The notes below the pieces were generated by a model. That model was not told the DNA's origin. It saw nothing but the letters and a program-made list of their open reading frames with translations, and did not search any database. 64,000 nt of DNA from Parelaphostrongylus tenuis. Its lineage: Eukaryota; Nematoda; Chromadorea; Rhabditida; Metastrongylidae. Positions within the stretch are counted from its first letter, which is position 1. Each line of letters begins with the position of its first letter. The translations under genes were made by a program, and so were the position numbers. The stretch is taken from positions 1 through 64,000 of the forward strand of contig JAHQIW010000233.1 in assembly GCA_019055375.1 (NCBI GenBank), given 5' to 3'. Below, one piece after another: positions 24,051 to 35,639 of the stretch.

Positions 24051-24794
24051 AGAATATCAGAGTTAAAATGAGTGCACAATTGTTTGGTCTTGCTGGTTGC
24101 AAATGAGTTCTAAAAAGTTTTGAGCCGCTCATCGAAATGCTGAAAAGTTATGTCAAATTAGCCTCAGTTTTTCAAATAGAAAGATCAAACGGCATCTTCA
24201 CTTCGACTAAGAGATCGCTTCAAAAGAGAAGGAAACTAAAGTTGACCCTGACCTAACAAACTAAACACGGCTTCAAATGCCAGCTGCAAATGAGTTCTAA
24301 AAAAGGTCACACTGGTTACGACAGACAAAGGTGTTAGAAGCAGCACAGAAAATGACAAGTCTGAAGAAATGTCGTCAGGATCTATACGAGTACAATGTTA
24401 AGTTGCTTCAGCCTTCACGAACAACGTTAAGACCACTAAAACTTCCAGCCACAATGTGACATAAAATGCGAAAGAGTACTACACCACCCATTACCATTTC
24501 ATAAACTCCGGCCCAGATATGGAAATGTGATGGAGAAAAACCACTCGGATTTCTTGCCCTTAAAGTTTTGATTGCGATGGAAAGCATGAAAAAAGCATAT
24601 TTCCAGAACCCAATACCATGGTTTTCTCATAGCCAAAGGCCACAACCTGCCCATAAGACATTGTCAGAAAAGGAAAATCGCCCGAGCAGTAGAACATGCC
24701 AGGAATACTACTAGCCAAGCGTGACCGAAAGGGCTCTCCCGAGCACTCGATTAAGATCTCGAGGATCCTCATGGAGTATGAACATGAGAAAAGT

Positions 24795-25290
24795 GACCAA
24801 TACAAATACAATACTCTCACGATTTCGTGTGACCAGAAAAATGACCATTTATATGCTTCCCTGAGGACCGACAAAATACAATTGCCATATGACAGTAGCA
24901 AAAATTTCCCTAGTAAATACACTACTGCGACTTCTGGATTTGTACTATTTTTAGATACAAGTGAAATTTAGGAGCAAGTAACTATCAATTGAAAAAGTGA
25001 GAAAGAATGTTCTACAAGAATTTAAGCAGCAAATGAATTCAAAGACTAGCACTCTAGTGAATAAGAAAATGATGCGGACGTTGAAAGTATAATAAAAATA
25101 TATCAGTGTACTACTCAGCCAAATCATCTGGTAAAATACAATATACTGCTACCCTCACGATGAGGTGTGACCAAAAAAAAAAAAGACCATTTATATGCTT
25201 CCCTGAGGACCGACAAAAATACAATTGCCATATGATAGTAGCAAAGATTCCCCTAATAAATACATTAGTGCGACTTCTGGATTTAAACTA
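24795..25290. repeat. Pair of direct repeats of about 165 bp
   Basis: The block 24795-24950 recurs at 25120-25290 with about 90% identity by eye (shared GACCATTTATATGCTTCCCT and GGACCGACAAAA, ending GCGACTTCTGGATTT). Frames over it are repeat by-products. Confidence 0.7.
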
Positions 25291-25460
25291 TAAGGATGAA
25301 GCAATAAGAGATATCTAGTGAATGAATGATAAAAAACCTTTAATGATCGCATTATTCGTTAGACGTTTAGAATTACAATGTTCAATTCGCCATATGTGAA
25401 GTGATGCTTAGTGGGCCTGTAGTGTTGTTCAAAGTGAATAATTGTTCTAGTAAATATATA

Positions 25461-26171
25461 CTACCAAGACAAATGTGCAAAGTATTTCCGGTAAATGCTT
25501 GGGTGATGTTGTTTGAAAAGTTCGCATTTCTTTTGCTTTTCGGCCAGAGATATTCGAGAATCGTCAATGATAGCCATTAAAGTTTGAGCAACTTCTGTAT
25601 CAGCATCGAAGTCCTTGTTCGAAGTTCCATTTGCACAAAATCGAAATGGCATCACTCCATTCCCTTTGTTCGCCCTGAAGAACTCACAAGTCACGATAAA
25701 TAAAATTTTAGTTCTCAGTATATCAGAAACCATGGCATCAAAATGCTAGTTTAGGCTTATCGATGTTTGAAAAACACTAGCTTAGGACGTGGATCAATTC
25801 GTATCCTGACTACTTAGAAGGCTGTTTTCGTACCCTCCTTTAAAGCTTTCTTCCTTGCACAGAGCTTTTACACCAGATTTTCAACAGCCAATCTCAATAA
25901 CTTGAGAAACGGTAATTCTCTCAGCGCAAGTTGTTTTTTGATAGGACTTCTAAGCGCGTTGAAGCAGCGGGCAGACGTTTACGTTTTACGCTCGGAGTAA
26001 TCTTCGCACATAAGATTATTATGTACAATTATATACATATGTATGTATATATACGTGTACATGTACTCATGTACATATATACGTAAGTGTGCGTATACAT
26101 GCATGTGTATGCACTTATGTACACATATATATATATATATATAAAAATATAAATATATTTGTATTTATATA

Positions 26172-26219
<48 letters not shown>

Positions 26220-29200
26220 TGTATGTGTACATATATCCACGAAAAGCATATGCTGTAGGAGAAATCATGGGCTATCAGAGCAACGCAAAAACCTAGCGAT
26301 TTTTTTATAGGGAAGAGAATCTTCATTGAATAACGAAAATTGCGCTGTGCAATCGATTAACTGCCGGCACCAAAGGGTTATACCGATATTGAGGAATTAA
26401 GTGTACATGGTAGAACTTCAACAAAGAACACTATGAATGAAAAATCCTGCCAGTTTCCAAACATACTTCAGGGTTCTGAGATCGGTTAGCAGTTCATCTG
26501 GTAGCTTTCCCAAGCTGCCTTCCTTTCGCATCAATATTAGCAACTGTAAACGTAATCATTATAATAACAGACAAAAAATTCGTCACGAAAATTTTAATCT
26601 CTCTTATAAAGATAGTGGAACAAAAGTACGTTCACCTCGATAAGTCGGTTTTGATCAGATTTCTCAATGGTTTGTGGAAAAATAAAACATCTAAGCTCAT
26701 TCAGAACAACTTCGAAATTCTCATTATCACCCTGAAATTGCGTTCGCGAATTCTCAAACACTTTGTTTTCGAAGTTAAAACACCACACAAAAGTGGCAGA
26801 TAATCTTCAGTTTAAGAGTGATATAGCATATTTATAAGAGAGTGGAAATCGTCAACTATTAACAACTCAATAATTGAGGGAACTGATGAAATTAGGACTT
26901 TTTATGCTCTGTCTTGGAAAAAATGAACATCTTCTTCAAGCTTTAGTCTAAAATCCATAGGAATAATTATTTTATTGCTCTTTGTAGCAGTTCTATGGTG
27001 TTACGATTATACATCCATTGATGTTGAGTGGTATGCAAACCTTTCGAACTCAGGCGAGAGCTGAATCCGCGTTTCACCTACACCGGAGAAGCGTGTTACC
27101 ACTACGCCACCTTTTCATTGTGGAAGTGTCTACGATTTAGATATTCAAAAACTCATGGTAGATATCTTTCAAATCATCTCAATGGAATTGGAGTAACAGG
27201 ACTTAGGCGTTTTAGAAAATGTTTTCAAACTTGTGTAAAAGGATTTTGGCTGTCAATTCGCCTCCCTGCGCGAAAGAAGATTTGAAAGAAGTCGAAAAGA
27301 TGGATTTCGAGAAACTAGGGCGTATTCAATCATTATAAGCGAAGAAACTCATCTCTAATTGAAAAAAGTCCCAACATTGCAAGAACACGTCAGAATTTCC
27401 TCTTTCCAAAAACACAACTACGAATGCCAAGATCACAATAATTCTAAGTCATTTTTCAACAAGAAAAGAAATTCTCTTCTGAAAACACACTCGCTTCGCA
27501 TGAGGTCTGCTTTAAATTTCACACAGAACACTCAAAAAGGCTTCTTCTCCAAAGTTTTTTTTCTCGATAATCCAAAACATAAGCCTACCATAAAGTCTAC
27601 TCGAACAGCTGATGGATTTCGTCTTCTTCGGAGCCGCTTTCTATGGGTCTTCCACGAGTCTTTAATGTGAGAAACTAATTTGTTTCTAATTCAATTGAAA
27701 TTCAAATTTAGAGGCCTATCCTGTTCGACATGTGGGGTATTTGGCGACTGACTGTAGACAATCTCATCCTCTCAGGTTCTGAAGAAGGCGAAATCTGCTT
27801 AGACATCAGCTTTGAAATGATTTCTATCACAGAAATCTCGTGTTCTGAATCATCAAGACTGGATTTTTAACAATGTTGAGATTAATAGACAGCCGGCCTT
27901 GTAGATAACTGACCTTCTTCCCCAAATAATACGGGTTTCGCAATGACACAAATACATCGGTCCCCATAGTTTGTTCAAGAAACTGGATAACATTACTGAG
28001 ATGGTCACGTAATTGTTGAGGAATCATAAGGCAGAGATAGCTAAATTAAATGTTTTGAAGATATAATAGATTACTTATGGCTTCGAAAGACAACTTACAG
28101 CAAAGCCAGCATGGTCTTCTTCTGATTTTTACCCAACAATTGCTTCACAATGGCATCGAGAATGGGAGCGAACTCTGTTGGAATAAGTGGCGACGATCCA
28201 CGATTTGTAATCAGTGCATACCGTTCGCTCACCTTCAATATGGTAGATTTTGATTTATTTCAGTATTTTTTACACACTGACGACGAATTGGTTTGTATGA
28301 GAGTCCGACTTTCTTGCCAATGACTTATTTCGGTGAAGAAGAGTTTTTCTTGGAGTTCTTGTGTTCGCTGATAGTTAAAAGTATAGAGATGCTATCGTTA
28401 GCGTTGTTCTTGGAACGATATCTCCTTAGTAATTTACAAACTGACCGCTTAAGAACTGCATTCTGTTCACTCGGTTCTTCTTAACCCTTTGGGGACCGTT
28501 GACACACCCCTCCGTGTCTCTAACCTCTAGTTTGGAATATATTATTGTATAATATGAATTGTATTATTGTTGTCGTTTTCCTATGTTATTACTATATTTA
28601 GATATACTGTGTTGTTGTAAATGGGAAAATAGCAACAACATTACAATCGAAAGAATCAACAATACATTCCAAACGTTGACACGACACACTGGAGGTTAGA
28701 GATGCGGAGGAGATGGGTCGATGGTCCCGAAAGGGTTAATCACAAAGTTTGTTGAAAATAAACAAATGGCACGCTATTGATAGCCTTTCTATAGTTAAGT
28801 GCAGTTTAACATCCATATTTCATAAGCTAACAATTGATCACAGAGAGTTTAGGATGTAACATCTGTGCACAAAAATAAACCACTGCAAAAATGTGATGTC
28901 TATACGGTCTACACTTCTTCAAAGTGATTTTATTTGTGCACAGAATTTTTCTTCTAAATTATGTGAGCAGTTAACAGACTAATAAATGTAGATGGAAAAG
29001 CTCAACTGGCCCAGAAAAAATTATCCCCTAATGATCCGCCGCTTGATTATTTGCAACAAATCTCATCACCAAAAAAACAAATTGAACCGTGAGGAAAAAT
29101 CTGCATGAGTCCAGGATCTAGTTATGAGCACTTCAGAAGACGACTTTGTGAACCAAAAGTGAACACTGAAAATTTCTGGTTTCTATAGACAACATTATCT

Positions 29201-32200
29201 ATTATCCAGCTCTCAATATCACCGTGGCTCGGCTCTTCACTCGCTACCTGTCAGAATGCAAGTTCCCTACTCAATGGAAAACCAGCAAGACCGTATTGTT
29301 GTTCAAAAAAAAAATAGAGACCTTCACGACATAGGCAATTATCGCCCAATCTGCTTGCTGTCCGTTGTCTATAAACTCCTTACTCGAGTCATCTTAAACA
29401 GGACTGACAGAACACTGGACGAAGGAAAGCCATGCGAACAAGCAGGGTTCCGAAAAGGAGTTACTACCATAGATCACATCCACACGATTACAAGACTCAT
29501 TGAAGTTTCACGAGAGTACAAGCAACCACTCTGTCTCACTTTCATCGATCTGAAGAAAGGCTTCGATTTAGTGGAAACAGAAGCAGTCATAGAGGCTCTG
29601 GATAACCAGGTCGTCCCTACTAGATTCATAACGATCCTTCGTGAGCTTTATAAAGATTTCACGACCAAAATATCTCCATTCTACAACAATATCACCATTG
29701 AAGTAAGAAGACGGCTTCGACAAGGCGACACAATTTCGCCAAGACTATTCACTGCCACCCTACAAAACGTCATGCGAACATTAGAATGGGACGATATGGG
29801 AGTGAAAATTAACGGTCAACAATCAAACCATCTTCACTTTGCTGACGATATCGTTCTCATAACACCAAGCATCAGTCAAGCGGAACGAATGTTGACCGAT
29901 TTCGATAACGCCTGTGGAAAGATTGGTCTTCAACTGAATCTAACGAAAACAATGTTCATGAGGAACGGATGGGTTTCTAATGCCCCATTCACGCTCAACG
30001 AAACGACAATCTCCGAATGCTCCAGTTACGTCTATCTAGGTCGTGAAATCAACATGATGAACGACCTAGCTCCAGAGTTGAGCAGGAGGAAACGAGCGGC
30101 TTGGGGAACGTTTAAGAGCATCGAAGATGTAGTGAAGAGGACAAAGAACATCCAACTCCTGCCCACCTTTTCGACTCGACGATTATGCCTGCCCTAACGT
30201 ATGCAGCAGAAACCTGGTCGTACGTAAGCAGGATGAAAGATCTTGGCGTTATCGAACGCGCAGTCGAAAGGTCGATGCTAGGAGTATCCCGTATCTCGCA
30301 AATGAGAGAAAGGATCAGAAGTTCCGACCTACGTCAACGATCGAATATCAGAGACGCCGTTCTACACGCCAAAATATCGAAAATAAGGTGGGCCGGACAC
30401 GTGATGCGCTTCAACGACAACCGATGGACGAGAGCCGTTACCGACTGGATTTCTCGGGACGTCAAGCGCTCTACAGGCAGACCACTGGCCCGTTGGTTCG
30501 ATTTTTTCACGAAAGCGATAGAAGAAAGATATGATGCTCAGCGAATCCCTAAAGCGAAGAGGACCTACTGGGCTACTCTTGCACGCAATAGGCAAAAATG
30601 GAAGAGTTGCTGGTACCCGCTCGAGTCACTCGACGATCAACGGGACGAGAGGTAATACAGGTGATATACGACACCTTGTCATCAATTTGTTAGATTTGAA
30701 CTGAAAACGTCGCGGTCACAAGGTCACTTGTGAGCGTCACTATGAATGGGGAAAGTCTGGAAAGTAGTACGATATGCAAACTCTAAAACTTCACATAATA
30801 TGTTGCGTAAAAAGTTTGTGCCGTCTCGGTCTTTCAATATGATTTTCGCAATGAAATTACATGATTTTAGTATCGTCAGTTGCACACTTTCTTGCGAACA
30901 GTTTAGTATACAACTTACCTATTTTTGCTTTAATTTAGAGCTGTATTGGAAACAAATTCGCTTGCTTCTTATGTCCGAATAGCGGCGTAAGAGAAAACGT
31001 CAATGAAGCGGAGCGCAAGATTAATGGAGCATGGGGCAATGATAAGGTTGCAGGAAAGGACACCTGGGAAGTGGTTTCCGAAGTTCAACGTTGGAGACAA
31101 GTCCAGAGGATTCGTCAGACTAGCGCCGCCACAGGAACTTAACCGTCAAGCTGTCGTTGAGATGGTCGAAGGGAATCCCATAGTGACATGTCGAACGCAA
31201 GCCGAAGAGTTCGACTGCTGCTACAACTTATTGCCCGATAAGTGGCAGAAAGTTTCCACGATTGATGGAAAACAAGTGCTTACTAGTTTTGCCTTTTGAT
31301 TGGAACATAGGAGTGAAAATTATATCAGAAAATCATAACGGCACAAACTTTTCAGACAACTTATTAGAAACATTGTACTATTCATGAATCCTTCTGAACT
31401 AGTAACAAAACGTCATCAAACACAAGAAAACCAAAGAACATTTCATGAGCGCTACTATCTACAAAACCAGTGGAAAAGTCGTCCTCGCTTGGTTTCGACA
31501 AGCACTCCAACCAAGAACCTTCTTCTTGAGCACCCTAAATTTCGTCTGGTTTTTTTTTCATAGCATAAAATGTAATTTTAAGCGCTTGTGGTACAAGGAT
31601 TAGAGGTGTTCTGCGACACACAAATAGTCGATCAATCAATGGCTTGTTCTACGCTAAGACCCGCCAAACCTTCCACTTCTCGGGGGTCGGTGAATTGACC
31701 CCACACTTGTCTGGCATGATATCAGCAAAGCTGATACATCGATGGGCCACCGCGAGTCATTGTAAAGCCTAGATGTGCATTCAATCACCACAAACGATGC
31801 TGGATGAAGACGAATGCTGGCGCATCCCTCAGCAATTTATCAACGTCGAGAGCTTCATCCCTTATTTTTTTACTTAATAAGAAATTTCACTGTACCGCAG
31901 GAGATGATGGAAACTTACAGCTTTAAGTGCTAACTTCGCCCAGTTATGGATTTCCATCTTAGACGGCTTTCCACTAGATTGAAAATAAAGCGATGGGGCG
32001 CAAATTCTAGCCAGCTGGAACCACGGAAGGACAGGCCTAAAATAAAGTACTAATGTTCTGAAGGGCTGAAAAGAAGGCAATTATACAAACGGACCGAATA
32101 AGTGGTGTGCTGAGTAGTAGATCATCCATTTCCTCATCTTTAGATGGATTTTCTGCTGTAACACCTCCAAAACCAATTTTTGAGAGTATCGTCGAAAGAA

Positions 32201-35200
32201 TAGACGCTCCTTTCTCAAAAGATAAGGAATTTCAAAGGAAGCGAAGAATCTACAACAAGTAAATCCTAGCCATTGGCTGGCCTGGCATAGCAACGAGGTC
32301 ATCGAGCACTGGAATATCCACAATGGTTAGAAGACGAGATAATGCAGCATCGTGAAGTTCAGCCTCTTCTGAACACTCGAAGAAAGTCTGGTAGTTGGAA
32401 AAATGATTATACCTCTTCGTTCGATCGCTTTCAATAGACCTTGCTCAAGAAAAATCACCAGTCCGATAATTAATATAACATGTTTTGAGCTGTTTATAGG
32501 GTATTATTAGTGCTAGACAGGCGCCTATTTCGTCCTTCAAGAGTTGTCAGTAGCACAGTCTCTTTCATAGAGCAGCATAGCTTCAAGGGATCGGCTGAAC
32601 CAAAAAAGACTGTACTAGTGACGGCTCCTGGAGGACGAAACATGAGCCTATGTAGCACTTATGAGATCTCACAAATGGCTCAAAACATGTTGTATCAATA
32701 TCCAGTAGTGTTGAGTGATATGCAAAACTCGGAACTTCGAGCGGAGGTAGAACCCGCGTCTTACCCATTCCAGTGGGTGCGTGTTTACCACTGCACTATT
32801 GGGTAGCCCGTTGTACTACCACTATTTCCGCAATACAAGGGGCTTGCTAGACCAGACCTTTGACGGTTGGTTGCTGACAGAATCGATAGCATAAATCGCT
32901 GAGAGAGTGTTGGCATAGCAGGACCCGCGATAGCTCACTATTAGCACGCTCCCCGAGGTGGATGAGACGCGGATTCATCTCTCCAGCAAGGCCCAAATCT
33001 TTGCATATCACTCAATGATATTCGACATATAGCTACATAACCACATTACTGTTTGAAGAGGTTAAATGAATAATTCTTTCCGTATGTGAAACAAGAAAAA
33101 ATCTAAAACCACAGATCTCAGAAAGAGTATACTAGGAAAAGCAAGAACTAACCATTAATGGAACGGTTTTCGGTGCTGAGAAGACGAGAGGTGAGGTTGA
33201 AAAGACTTGAAAGCCTGGAAGATTGCTGCTTAACTTGCTGGTCTTCAGTAGTTGTGGATGATTGTTGAACCGTGAGTCTACTGGGACCTATCGGAACATT
33301 GCACAATGACGTGTTATCATCAGCATTTTTAGCTAAAACAATTGTAAAAAGTTGTAACATAAACGTTTACAACAGGCTTAAACTTTACTAAACGACGCTC
33401 ACTTCGGCTTGGAGAGAAGAATCGCTTGAAGGAATTTGTTCGAGATGGTTTCCTTTCAATTTGTCTAATACTACTCAGAGGAGTGGAGGAGATGTATAAT
33501 CTGAAAAAAAGAATCCTTTTGTAATTCCATAAAAAATCGAGGAATTTCAGCAATACCATCAAGGTCTCCATTTGCGCTACTAAACCGCATAGTCCCCAAG
33601 AAAGCTATGGCTGCTCAGGTTTTGTCGGTGAAAGTCACTCGCGTAGATTATTCTAGGCTATATCGAAGAGAAATGGGTAATTCTATGAACGGCTTTGCCA
33701 TCTTATCTGGAGTAGTCAAGGGGATTTCTCCACCGGTTCGATCTCGAAGCACCTTCAGTCAATGGTTATGAAAAACGGGTCAAGTGGAGGCGCAAGATAT
33801 GATCTGTCAAAGGAAAGTGCCGTTACTGACATATATGTGCATGCGCAATTACCTTGACGCTGAACTTGAGTCGAACTTACATCTAACTGGCTCAGAATGT
33901 ACTACACAAAAAGGTAAGTGGTTTTCCTCAAAGGCATTCACCGAGATAGAAAGGAAAAACGCGTCTTTAAAGCTATGATGAATTGGTGATCAACCAATTG
34001 ACTTCCGTGGACCCAAACTGAGCGTGTACGCCAGAATACAAACTCTCCCACCTCCTTTGCCCGATTAGTCGCGGAATAAAGTAATGCATTTCGTTGGAAG
34101 ACCCGCAGCTAAATTTTGGACTGGGTCTTGCAACGGAAAGCAGTACTGTAGACAGCGACTGATCGGACAAAGGAGGTGGGTTCGCCTCCATGTTGGCGAA
34201 CACGCCCAGTTTGGGTCCACGGAAGTCAACCGGCAAAGAGTTTTCTAGATGGAACTGCTCGCTATTGTGTCGATATAAAAAGATGACAGATAAAGCTTTC
34301 AACGTTGACCAGTCGTGAGGTGGGCTATGCATTCGTCTCGAATTTATAGTTTCCTTTGAAGTGACTGAATGCATATCAGGCCTTTTCAATGACTCGCGGT
34401 GGCCTAGTGATGTGCAGAGATCAGTGCCGCCACCCTTTCAAACAAATGTGACCCTGAATCGACGATCACGTCAGGACCGAAAGTGTGATTGAACGACTGT
34501 GAGGGATTGGTTGAACCGAAGAGCACCGTGCTACTGATCAGGCTGCGATGTCGAAACACGTGTCTAGCACTATATAAGTGCCATAAGAGACATATGAAAG
34601 ACATAAGATATGTTATCAGATTATAAATAAATAACGTTTATGACAAGCATCCCAAAATGATGATTTGCTATAAGCAACATACCTATGATCTTGATCTGGA
34701 TTCATTGTGTACATGACCTTTTTGCTATCACTGAAAGGAGGAGGAGAAGACTCCTTTACGGACGAGTTGATGGGGCGAATCACATTTTCACGCATCCAAA
34801 TCTCTAAGACCTGCAATTCAAAGATCATCAGCAAGAGAGACGGAGGTGTCAAAAATGATAAAGCTATCGGCGTCGATCAATCCCAGAAGGATGCGCTGTG
34901 CACTTTTCTTCAACTTTTAACTTCGTTTGAGGCGACTGAAGCGAATTTGGCATTTACAGTGACTAGCGGTGACCTCCTGCTGTATCACGTCAGTGGTGCT
35001 TATCCTCTAGATAAGTCCTAGACACAACTGGTACCAATTTACGGACCTCGGAGGAATGGATGTCTTGGTGAGCCATTACATATTTCACATGTCACCTGTT
35101 GTCCCGTTGATCGTCGAGTGACTCGAGGGGATACCAGCAACTCTTCCAGTTTTCCCTATCGCGTTCAAGAGTAGCACAATGGGTCCTCCTCGCTTTAGAG

Positions 35201-35600
35201 ATTCGCTGAGCATCATGTCTTTCTTCTATCGCTTTCGTGAAGAAATCGGAACAACGGGTCAGTGGTCTTCCTTTAGAGCGCTTTACGTCCCGAGGAATCC
35301 AGTCGGTAACGGCTCTCGTCCATCAGTTGTCGTTGAAGTGCATCACGTGTCCGGCCCACCTTATTTTTGATATCCTGGCGTGTAGAACGGAGTCTCTGAT
35401 TTTCGATCGTTGACGTAGGTCGGAATTTCATATCCTTTCTCTCATTTGCGAGTAACGGGATACTCCTAGCATCGACCTTTCGACTGCGCCTTCATAACGC
35501 CAAGTGATCTTTCATCCTGCTTATGTAGCGACCAGGTTTCTGCTGCATACGTCAGGGCAGATAATTTGTCGAGTCGAAAAGGTGGGCACGGAGCCGGATG

Positions 35601-35639
<39 letters not shown>

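Noticed and set aside
26029..26310. Open frames rich in Tyr, Ile, Val and Thr on both strands
   Set aside because: They translate a TA/TATG microsatellite and have no independent coding signal.
27596..27670. Minus-strand block [19 protein letters not shown] as an exon
   Set aside because: Coding-like, but it has poor acceptor support and is unnecessary for an in-frame gene model; possible alternative exon only.
27700..27866. Extra exon of the DEP-domain gene ([17 protein letters not shown])
   Set aside because: Its phase does not match exon 27914-28040, whereas that exon joins 26731 perfectly without it.
28293..28484. Plus- or minus-strand exon between the MITE and exon 28099-28232
   Set aside because: The minus frame ([19 protein letters not shown]) is open but ends in a stop without a donor, and the plus frame has no support.
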